A stretch of 6,715 bases of DNA from an uncultured Pseudorhodoferax sp. (GTDB lineage: Bacteria > Pseudomonadota > Gammaproteobacteria > Burkholderiales > Burkholderiaceae), in the NCBI GenBank assembly GCA_913776795.1, contig CAJYRH010000651.1, positions 1-6,715 of the forward strand. The letters are read 5' to 3'. Position 1 is the first letter of the stretch; each line of letters opens with the position of its first letter. The translations under genes were made by a program, and so were the position numbers. The notes beneath the pieces were generated by a model. It had not been told where the DNA came from and searched no databases. It was given only the letters and a program-made list of their open reading frames with translations. This document shows positions 1 to 6,251 of this stretch, piece by piece.

Positions 1-92
1 GTGGGCGCCCGCCTGGACAAAAGCGGCTCCAGCAGCCACACCGGCTGGAACCCCAGCGACAACATCAAGACCCTCCGCGAGAACCTCGGCGA
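1..92 (+). repeat. Left arm of a 92-base inverted repeat at the window edge
   Basis: This stretch is the reverse complement of 155-246, with base 1 pairing with 246 and base 92 with 155. I count 90 of 92 matches; the exceptions are base 2 (partner 245) and base 73 (partner 174). Read on the plus strand it encodes the same peptide as gene C residues 244-273, with Ile at residue 267 changed to Leu. The mismatch at base 2 would turn the preceding Glu codon GAG into GTG. The arm may extend beyond the window, so its true length is unknown. It is either a fold-back chimera or assembly artefact, or a genuine inverted duplication. Confidence 0.95.
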
Positions 93-972
93 GGTCGCCA
101 AGTCCGACGGCACGATGGCCAGCGCGCTGGACATCGCCAACCAGCGGATGGCCTTCGCCGAGGTTCTCGCGGATGGTCTTGATGTTGTCGCTGGGGTTCC
201 AGCCGGTGTGGCTGCTGGAGCCGCTTTTGTCCAGGCGGGCGCCCTCGATCTGGCTGCCGCTCATGCCCACGGTGAACAGACCGGTTCCGATCGATTTGGC
301 AAGGCCGAAGTTCTCGTCGAACAGACGCTTGGCCGTGCCCTTCTCGTCGCGCTTCACCCGCGCGCCGTAGGCTTCCAGGCTGTTCTTCAGCATGTCCTTG
401 GTGCGGCTGAACTCGTCCGGGATCGCCGTCTCGGGGATCAGGCCCCGGCGCTTGAGCGGGTCGTAGAGCTGGGCGGCGATGTCCTCGTCGCTGAACAGCC
501 GCTTCTGATTGGGCTTGTCGCCCTTGTTGCCCTTGTCGTCGACGGGATAGACGAGGTTGCCGTCTTCGTCCAGCTCGTCGGTCATGGCTGCCTGCATCCG
601 TCGCGCCATGTCGGAGACATGCCGCTGCGCCTGCAGCTGCTTCTGGAATTGCTCCTGCGTGCCGGTCTCGGGGTCCCATTCCTCCATGCCGCCGTCCAGC
701 CCGGCAAGGCGGTAGCCGAGGTTCTGGTCGTCGATGTCGGCCTCCTGGTCCTGCCGGTGCTTGACGTAGTCCAGCCCCTTCAGGGTCTCTCCCTTCTCGT
801 TGACCAGCGTCTGGTCGGAGCCAGCGTGAATCTCCTGGCTGTTCTGCTCGCGGCTTTCGGCGAGGATGACCAGCAGCGCATCGCGGTTGCGGTTGCGGGC
901 GTTCAGGTTCTCCTGGACTTTCAGTGCTCCGTCGAGCTTTGTGAGCCAGCTTTTTTGCGGATCGGTCAACAT
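1..972 (-). CDS. Gene C: soluble charged protein of unknown function, incomplete at its C-terminus
   Basis: The gene starts at the ATG at 972, 25 bases after gene B ends, with a GGAG ribosome-binding site ten bases upstream. The frame stays open to the window edge without a stop, but only residues 1-273 (155-972) are trustworthy. Residue 273 is the last before an inverted duplication; the remaining 51 codons read the complementary strand of the gene's own sequence and are probably not real protein. The reliable part begins MLTDPQKSWLTKLDGALK. It has a charged helical start (about 1-50), a polar Gln/Asp/Glu-rich middle (60-170), a segment with short Gly/Asp turns (135-155), helical stretches (163-225), and a Gly/Ser-rich piece (230-262). 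It has no cysteine, signal peptide or membrane helix. I recognise no family. Its place as third gene in a tight operon suggests it works with the two large upstream products. The plus-strand loop (94-153) probably encodes about 20 further residues of the true protein. Confidence 0.82.
   Translation of the reverse strand, partial: MLTDPQKSWLTKLDGALKVQENLNARNRNRDALLVILAESREQNSQEIHAGSDQTLVNEKGETLKGLDYVKHRQDQEADIDDQNLGYRLAGLDGGMEEWDPETGTQEQFQKQLQAQRHVSDMARRMQAAMTDELDEDGNLVYPVDDKGNKGDKPNQKRLFSDEDIAAQLYDPLKRRGLIPETAIPDEFSRTKDMLKNSLEAYGARVKRDEKGTAKRLFDENFGLAKSIGTGLFTVGMSGSQIEGARLDKSGSSSHTGWNPSDNIKTIRENLGEGHPLVGDVQRAGHRAVGLGDLAEVLAEGLDVVAGVPAGVAAGAAFVQAGAH
93..154 (+). other. Loop of the inverted repeat; probable displaced continuation of gene C
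   Basis: These 62 bases separate the two arms. On the plus strand, in frame with the copied peptide, they read VAKSDGTMASALDIANQRMA, which looks like a normal amphipathic helix continuing gene C. On the minus strand they read a Gly/His/Val/Arg mixture typical of antisense translation in GC-rich DNA. The loop contains a perfect 12-base palindrome (ccagcgcgctgg, 119-130) close to the symmetry centre of the repeat. I infer that the loop belongs, in plus orientation, to the true 3' part of gene C. Confidence 0.55.
155..246 (-). repeat. Right arm of the 92-base inverted repeat, inside the end of gene C
   Basis: This arm is the partner of 1-92 and is the copy continuous with the rest of gene C, so it is probably the original. 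It encodes residues 244-273 of gene C in the gene's own frame. Complementarity stops abruptly at 154/155, where the 62-base loop begins. On the other side it cannot be followed because the partner reaches the window edge. Confidence 0.95.
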
Positions 973-982
973 GGTGTGTGTG

Positions 983-986
983 CTCC
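983..986 (-). promoter_or_regulatory. Ribosome-binding site of gene C
   Basis: On the minus strand a GGAG core lies ten bases before the ATG at 972, inside the 25-base gap after the gene B stop codon. It supports both the chosen start and co-transcription with gene B. Confidence 0.6.
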
Positions 987-997
987 GTGCTCGTTCT

Positions 998-3900
998 TCA
1001 GCTCGCCATCAGGGCGTTCATGTAGCCGGCCAGCGCATGGCGCAGCGGGGCCAGCGGCACCGGCGAGAACGGGCTGTCCTCGGCCGCGCGCAGGATGCGG
1101 TTCTCGCTCAGCACCGACTGGTAGCGGCGCACGACCAGGATCGCCTGCTCCTTGAGCGCGCGGCGGTCGCCCTGGTTGTTCACATCCTTGGGCTTTTCGG
1201 CCAGCGTCTCGGTGGCCGCGGTGAATGCCGCAGCGTTGAAGAGGCTGCGCAGCGGATCGAGCCGCGCCGCCGCGGCTTCGGCCATGCCCTCCTCCGCATA
1301 GGCCGTGTCGGCGGCGCAGCCCTCCAGGACCAGCTGCCTGAGCGTGGCGACGTCCTTCAGGTAGCCGCTGATGGCCGACTGCCAGGTGACGTTGCACTGG
1401 CGCAGCGCCTTGCGCGAGGCCACGGCCAGCACGAAGGGGTTCTCCATGAACGAGCGCGCCGCCGATTCGGCCAGCCGCAGCTGCTCGCGCGCCATGGTGT
1501 AGGCGCCCTTCTCGGCCTGCTTCACGGCACCCTTGCGCAGCTCCTCGATCTGCCCGTACAGCGGGCCGTTGCGCTCGCTTGAATCGGTCTTGTCGTAGAC
1601 CCCGGCAGCCTGCCGCTGGATGTTCTTCTCGAACACGTCCAGCGCCGCTTCGAACTCGATCTTGTCCTGTTCCGCCTGCAACTGGTCGCGCTTGACGGTC
1701 AGCTCCATCTTGCTGGCCTTGGCCGGGTCCTTGGCCGAGTCCAGCAGGAGGGTGATGGTCTTGAGTTCCAGCTCGGCGCTGTCGACGTCGCCCTTGCCGG
1801 CCTTCTCCGCTGCGTCGATGCGGCCTTTGAGGCTCTTGAACAGCTCGGGCGCGTCGGTGGCGATCGCCTGCAGGCCCTGCCGCGCAAGCTCGGCGGACTT
1901 GCCCAGGTTTGCGTACCGGCCTTTGGCACCCGCGAGTTTGTCCTGCAACTCCTTGAGCTTGCGCTCCAGCTCGTCCAGTTCGGCCATGCCCTCTTGCGGC
2001 GTCATCGTCTTCAGCCGGCCCGGCAGCACCCTCAGCACATCGGTCTCCAGCGCCGCGTGGGCCAGCGGCAGGTACTCGGCCAGTTCCTTGACCGCCAGGG
2101 CCTTGGCCAGCGCGAGTTGCCGCTCCTTGATGCGCGCGAAATTGATGCCGTTCGGCTTGCCGAACTCGGTGACGTGGGTGTCCAGCCGGGTCTCGAAGGC
2201 CGTCAGCTGCTCGATGCCGGCGTTGATCAAACCGATGACGGTGGCGCCCGCCGTGCCGCTGATGCCGGTCAGCTCGTCGGCCAGCGTGTTGAAGAAGCCC
2301 TCGTTGTCCTTGTTGGCGCTCTTGAGCTTCTCGATCTTCTGCCTCGCCTGGTCGACCCGGCGCGTCACGTCCCGGCGCAGCGACTCCAAGTGGTTGTCCA
2401 TCAGACCGCGCTTGTTCTCGGCGTCGGTCTTGAGCTTGTCCATCTCGTCCACCATGAACTCGCCGCTGGCGACCAGTTTGTGGTACCGCTGCAGCAGCGA
2501 GGCCGGCGTCGGCTCCTTGGACATCACCGGATCGTTCGGTGGCGCGCCGAAGTCGTCCAGGTACTGTATGGCGAGAGAGGCCAGCTTGCGCATCTTCTCG
2601 AACTCCGGCTCGCGCTCGCTGCGCAGCTTGGCCGCGCGGCTCTTGACCAGCTCCTCGGGTTTTTTCGCGTTGGATGCCTCGCCGTGCAGGACCCTGATCT
2701 GCCCTTCGATGTCCTGCGCCTTCTTGCGCAGGCTGTCGAGCTCGCCATTGCGCTTGTCCAGCGTTTCGCTGACGTTACCCATTGGGCCGGCGGCCAGCTC
2801 CCACGCGTGCATCAGCGCGGCCAGCTGCTCACGCATCTTGGCGCTGTAGCCGCCTTCGGCATCCAACGCGTTCAGCGACGACTCGACCAGCCCGTGGGAC
2901 ATCAGCACCGGCGCGGCGATCTTGCCGACCTCCGCGCGCAGCTTGCCCTCGCCATCGGTGAACTCGGCCGTGATCGGCTTGTTGGCCTTCACCTGCTCAT
3001 GGGCCTTGGCCAGCACGCCCAGGTTCCTGGAAACCTCGTGCTTGTCCATCAGCGCCAGCGCATCGGCGAAGCGCCGACCCGGTACCAGCTCCCCGTAGAT
3101 CTCAAGACGAACGAGCACGTCCAGGTGGCCCGCCACCGAGCGCACGCCCACCGTGGCCGGATTGGCCGGCAGGCCGGCCAACTCTTCCACCATGGCCTGG
3201 TGCTTCTTGAGCTCGGTGTCGGCCTTCTGCCAGTTCCCGTAGATGGTCTCCAGCGTCTCGTGGTCGCGCTCGATGTCCGGTTTGACCTTGGCGAAGTCCT
3301 GCACAGCCAGCGCGTACTGTTGCGTGGCCTGCAGCGACAAGGCGCTGTTGTACGGCAGCTGCAGCCGTCCGTAGACCTCGGGGGTGGCAGTGGTCCTGAG
3401 CCGCTTCATCTTGGGGGACAGCCGATTGGCGTAGGTCTGCGCCTCGCCAGCGAGCTTTCGCAGGTTCTCCGCCTTCTCCGCCAGCTCCTTGCCTTGCTGC
3501 TTCAACTCGGCCAGGACCTCCCCGCCGACACGCGTCTTCAGCGGTGGGGCCGCCTGGTCGATCTTCATCAGCGCGGCGATGACCTTCTCCTCTTCCCTCT
3601 GCACCCCGATCGCGTCGCCGATGCCGGCCACGAGCTTGTAGGCTGCGATCGCCTGGCGCACGGCGACCAGTTCCTTCTGCAGCGTCTTGTCGTCGCCCCC
3701 CTTTTCCAGCTTCTCGGCCGATTCGCGGCCCTTCTTCAGCGCCGCTGTCAGGCCCTTCAGGTGCTTGTAGGCCTCCTCGTAGTCGGGCACGAAGCTAGCG
3801 CCCGCGTCCAGCAGGCCCTGCAGCTTGGTGACCTGTTCGCTGGTGCCAGGGCGTCCGCGCAGCTCCTTCAACGCCGTCGCGATGCGGTCCCGCTTGTCCT

Positions 3901-4300
3901 CGTAGACGGGCTTGTGGCGCTTGGCGGCGAGCACCTGCTCGCGCACCTCGGGCGAGGCGTTGATGTTGACCCCGCCGATCGCCAGTTGCAGCTCCATCTG
4001 CAGCTTGTAGAGTTCGGCCGACACCTTCTTGGCCACGGCCTTGCCGTCGTCCTTGCTCATCCTGTTGGTGTTGACCTTGCGCACTGCTTCCAGTGAGCTC
4101 TTGCTGAGCTCCTCGTAACGCTCGAGCGCCTGCTGGTGCACGGTGGCAAGGCCGGGCAGATACTCCTTCTTGATCGTGTCCAGCAAGCCTTTCACGCCGC
4201 TGGAGTTGGCCTCCAGCGCCTTGGGACCTTCCTTCTTGTTTTTCAGCAGCAGCTTGCGGGCCTGCGCATTCCAGTGGTCGAGAACGACGGTATCGGTCAT
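998..4300 (-). CDS. Gene B: very large alpha-helical, coiled-coil-rich protein of unknown function
   Basis: The product has 1100 residues, starting MTDTVVLDHWNAQARK and ending in TGA. I recognise no named family. Almost the whole length looks alpha-helical, rich in Lys, Glu, Ala, Leu and Gln. Heptad-like coiled-coil stretches are clearest around 260-295, 510-575, 618-662 and 768-890. The few breaks are short Gly/Pro-containing turns. A motif of aromatic-x2-Ala-x3-large hydrophobic recurs at residues 174, 329, 411, 934 and 1026, usually ending a helical pair, and resembles the second helix of TPR-like hairpins. The mildly hydrophobic stretch near 679-699 is too short and glycine-rich for a membrane helix. 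Only two cysteines occur (969 and 995). There is no signal peptide and no nucleotide-binding (Walker) motif, which argues against an SMC-type ATPase. It lies 46 bases after gene A and 25 before gene C, so co-expression is likely. A structural or scaffold role is inference; an exported effector or an injection-system accessory are alternatives without direct support. Confidence 0.93.
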   Translation of the reverse strand: MTDTVVLDHWNAQARKLLLKNKKEGPKALEANSSGVKGLLDTIKKEYLPGLATVHQQALERYEELSKSSLEAVRKVNTNRMSKDDGKAVAKKVSAELYKLQMELQLAIGGVNINASPEVREQVLAAKRHKPVYEDKRDRIATALKELRGRPGTSEQVTKLQGLLDAGASFVPDYEEAYKHLKGLTAALKKGRESAEKLEKGGDDKTLQKELVAVRQAIAAYKLVAGIGDAIGVQREEEKVIAALMKIDQAAPPLKTRVGGEVLAELKQQGKELAEKAENLRKLAGEAQTYANRLSPKMKRLRTTATPEVYGRLQLPYNSALSLQATQQYALAVQDFAKVKPDIERDHETLETIYGNWQKADTELKKHQAMVEELAGLPANPATVGVRSVAGHLDVLVRLEIYGELVPGRRFADALALMDKHEVSRNLGVLAKAHEQVKANKPITAEFTDGEGKLRAEVGKIAAPVLMSHGLVESSLNALDAEGGYSAKMREQLAALMHAWELAAGPMGNVSETLDKRNGELDSLRKKAQDIEGQIRVLHGEASNAKKPEELVKSRAAKLRSEREPEFEKMRKLASLAIQYLDDFGAPPNDPVMSKEPTPASLLQRYHKLVASGEFMVDEMDKLKTDAENKRGLMDNHLESLRRDVTRRVDQARQKIEKLKSANKDNEGFFNTLADELTGISGTAGATVIGLINAGIEQLTAFETRLDTHVTEFGKPNGINFARIKERQLALAKALAVKELAEYLPLAHAALETDVLRVLPGRLKTMTPQEGMAELDELERKLKELQDKLAGAKGRYANLGKSAELARQGLQAIATDAPELFKSLKGRIDAAEKAGKGDVDSAELELKTITLLLDSAKDPAKASKMELTVKRDQLQAEQDKIEFEAALDVFEKNIQRQAAGVYDKTDSSERNGPLYGQIEELRKGAVKQAEKGAYTMAREQLRLAESAARSFMENPFVLAVASRKALRQCNVTWQSAISGYLKDVATLRQLVLEGCAADTAYAEEGMAEAAAARLDPLRSLFNAAAFTAATETLAEKPKDVNNQGDRRALKEQAILVVRRYQSVLSENRILRAAEDSPFSPVPLAPLRHALAGYMNALMAS

Positions 4301-4346
4301 GGCTGATTCGCGGTTCGAGGTATGAGGAAAGAGCGGCGGCTGGGGC

Positions 4347-6251
4347 TCAGACCGGCGCCGGGAGCGTGTGGCGGATGCTTTCCAGCGCGTCGCCGAGCGT
4401 CTGTGCGATGTTCATCGACACGCCGTACGGGTTCTGGTCCACGTGCTTGATCAGCGGACTGGCGGCCACCTCGGCGAGGTAGGACGCCACCTGCGCCTTC
4501 AGTCCCCGTGTCACCGGCGAAGCCTCGTTCTCGGCAGCGCTCATCGCCGCGTCGACCATCGCCAGCAGGTCGTCGTTGAGCTCGTCCAGCGCCTCGGCCA
4601 GTTCGTCGGCCATGTCCGCATCGTCCGGCGACTGGCCCGGAATTGCCGCCTTCAGCGCGGCGATCTGCCCTTTCACCTTGGCCGCGGCGGCGCGGAAGTC
4701 GAGCAGGCTCCGACGGTAGGCCGCCAGCCCCTTGTAGCCGACATCGTCGGCCGGCTTGACCTCGTCCAGCATGCCTTGCAGCCGGAGCAGCGCGCTGAGT
4801 GCCTTGCCGAACTGCAGGCCCTCCGCCTGCTCGACCACGTAGCCGAACACCGCGCGCAGGCGCGTCGCGTCGGCCGGGTTGCCCTCCAGCACCGCACGGT
4901 ACCGCGGCTCCAGCTCGGCCAGCCGCCGGGCGTACTGGGTGGCGGGGTCGGTGCCTGCGCCATCCGATTGCCCGCCCTGCTCCTCGCCCTGGTCCCCACC
5001 CGGCTCGGCGTCGGCATCGCCGACGCCACGCGGTTGCAGCAGCCGCTCGGCCTCGTCCAAGGCGCGATGGGCAGCGTCGAAGTCATTCTTGCGGGCGAAC
5101 ACGCCGGCCTCGCTCACCTTGAGCTTGAGTTCCGCGGCCTGCGGCCCGGCCTGGGCCAGCGCCGTCTTGATGTTGGGCATCAGTGCCGCCAGGCGTGCGT
5201 TGAAGGCGGTCGACGCATCGACGGAGGGCGCGCCGCCGCCGGTCATCAGCTGCTCCGCCTCGTCCAGCAGGGCATTGGCCTGGTCGAACGACCGCTTGCG
5301 CGCCGCCATGCCGGCCTCGCTGACCTTCAGCTTCACGTCCGTGGCGTTCGGGCCGGCGGCGGCGATCGCCTCCTTGACCCTGGGCATCAGTCCGGCCAGC
5401 CGCGTGTTGAATGCTGCGCCCGCGTCACCGACCGCTGCGGCGTCCTGTTGCGGCGGCTGCGGCGCGCTGGTGGATTGCAGCGGGGGCGCAGGCGGTACGT
5501 CTTCCCGGTCCTGGTCCGAACGGGCCGTCGGGTCGGTCTGGGTCGCCTGCGTGCCCTGGGGCTGGCCTTGCCCGTCTCCGACCTCGGCAGGGTCGCCGTC
5601 GTCGTCGATGTCCGAAGGGTCTTCCCCCCGCACCCTCACCTTGAAGCGCTGCTCCAGCTGCTTGAGCAGCGCTGCCTTGATCCTCTTGGCCAGCCCCGCC
5701 GCCTGCGTGCTCAGCACGAAGGTGTTTGCGTTCTCTTCCCAGACCACTTCGCCCACGGCGAACTTCACGCCACCGCTCACACCGAGGTAGTCGGTGAGCA
5801 CCTTGCGCTTGGGCGGACCGATCGGCTTCTTGCTGACCAGCACCGCCACCTCCTTGCCGGTGATGGCGACCATCGTCCGCATCACCTCGCCCTTCCTGAC
5901 CTGGCGCAGCAGCGGAACCATCTTGGTCGTCAGCGCTGCTGGCGAGTCGTCGTCCTCTTCGTCGGACGAGGACTGCCTGGCAGCCTTCTTGGCCTCGGCC
6001 TCCTGCAGCTTGCGTTCCTTGCCAGCGGCCTTCTCGGCATCGTCCAGGTAGCTGCCGAGCTCCTTGTCGGCCTTGTTGGCCTTGCGCAGCACATCGGCCT
6101 GCTTCTCGATGTCGTCCAGCGCCTGCAGGCTGGCTTCTGGCGTCCTGGCCAACTCCAGGGCAGCCAGGGCCTTCAGAAAGGGCGCATCCTTGAAGCCCTT
6201 GCCCTTGGAGAACTTTTTCCACTCCAGCTCGGTGAGATTCTTGTCGCTCAT
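4347..6251 (-). CDS. Gene A: multi-domain helical-repeat protein of unknown function, first gene of the operon
   Basis: The product has 634 residues and I do not recognise it as a named family. Seen in order: a charged helical module (about 1-92) beginning MSDKNLTELEWKKF; an acidic Ser/Asp/Glu linker (94-103); a probable alpha/beta module (about 105-210) with strand-like stretches around 126-140, 162-180 and 203-208; a disordered Asp/Gln/Pro/Thr-rich linker (211-276); two strongly similar 56-residue helical repeats (281-336 and 350-405); a Gly/Asp/Glu-rich spacer (406-437); a diverged third repeat (440-495); and a helical tail (500-634). There is no cysteine, signal peptide or membrane segment, so it is probably cytosolic, or exported by a route needing no classical signal. 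I chose the ATG at 6251 because a purine-rich ribosome-binding site precedes it. The frame stays open upstream to 6497, but that stretch is Arg/Pro-rich and not protein-like. The stop is TGA, and gene B follows 46 bases later. The modular build suggests binding or scaffolding rather than catalysis; that is inference. I am confident that it is a gene but not of its role. Confidence 0.92.
   Translation of the reverse strand: MSDKNLTELEWKKFSKGKGFKDAPFLKALAALELARTPEASLQALDDIEKQADVLRKANKADKELGSYLDDAEKAAGKERKLQEAEAKKAARQSSSDEEDDDSPAALTTKMVPLLRQVRKGEVMRTMVAITGKEVAVLVSKKPIGPPKRKVLTDYLGVSGGVKFAVGEVVWEENANTFVLSTQAAGLAKRIKAALLKQLEQRFKVRVRGEDPSDIDDDGDPAEVGDGQGQPQGTQATQTDPTARSDQDREDVPPAPPLQSTSAPQPPQQDAAAVGDAGAAFNTRLAGLMPRVKEAIAAAGPNATDVKLKVSEAGMAARKRSFDQANALLDEAEQLMTGGGAPSVDASTAFNARLAALMPNIKTALAQAGPQAAELKLKVSEAGVFARKNDFDAAHRALDEAERLLQPRGVGDADAEPGGDQGEEQGGQSDGAGTDPATQYARRLAELEPRYRAVLEGNPADATRLRAVFGYVVEQAEGLQFGKALSALLRLQGMLDEVKPADDVGYKGLAAYRRSLLDFRAAAAKVKGQIAALKAAIPGQSPDDADMADELAEALDELNDDLLAMVDAAMSAAENEASPVTRGLKAQVASYLAEVAASPLIKHVDQNPYGVSMNIAQTLGDALESIRHTLPAPV
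4767..4934 (-). repeat. Gene A diverged helical repeat 3 (residues 440-495)
   Basis: This segment aligns to repeat 2 over the same 56 residues with no gaps. Only 14 positions are identical, but they include the RLA-x-L-x-P opening and the F-x2-A closing motif. The KLKVSEAG core is lost. I infer an older copy that has taken on another role. At about 25 percent identity it needs a profile comparison to be sure. Confidence 0.6.
5037..5204 (-). repeat. Gene A helical repeat 2 (residues 350-405)
   Basis: This is the second copy of the 56-residue unit, 62 percent identical to repeat 1 by my own alignment, with no gaps. The KLKVSEAG core is unchanged, and variation falls mainly on positions likely to face solvent. 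Such similarity points to a tandem duplication that is either fairly recent or under constraint. Confidence 0.9.
5244..5411 (-). repeat. Gene A helical repeat 1 (residues 281-336)
   Basis: This codes for a 56-residue unit that aligns without gaps to residues 350-405, with 35 of 56 residues identical. Conserved features are the FN-x-RLA-x-LMP opening, the KLKVSEAG centre, and the closing F-D-x2-A followed by LDEAE. The unit looks like two or three helices. Its spacing to repeat 2 is exactly 69 residues. Confidence 0.9.
5424..5621 (-). other. Disordered acidic/Gln/Pro linker in gene A (residues 211-276)
   Basis: These 66 residues are low in complexity: first Asp-rich (211-226), then Gln/Thr-rich, then Pro/Gln/Ser-rich, with no hydrophobic pattern. 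They separate the N-terminal modules from the helical repeats and probably act as a flexible tether. A shorter Gly/Asp/Glu/Gln spacer (residues 406-437) parts repeats 2 and 3. Confidence 0.75.

Noticed and set aside
1..1155. A 384-codon open frame on the plus strand over gene C and the end of gene B
   Set aside because: Only about its first 51 codons read like protein, and those are the inverted copy and loop. The rest is antisense to genes C and B.
1994..4096. A 700-codon open frame on the plus strand opposite gene B
   Set aside because: It is the antisense shadow of the gene B codon bias, rich in His, Arg, Gln and Leu repeats. Gene B has a far more natural sequence.
998..4300. Gene B as an SMC/Rad50-type ATPase because of its coiled coils
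   Set aside because: There is no Walker A or B motif and no ABC signature at either end, and the helices are broken too often for a long SMC arm.
5037..5411. CRISPR or other short-repeat array in gene A
   Set aside because: The repetition is at the level of 56-residue protein units in one reading frame, with no identical short DNA repeats and spacers.
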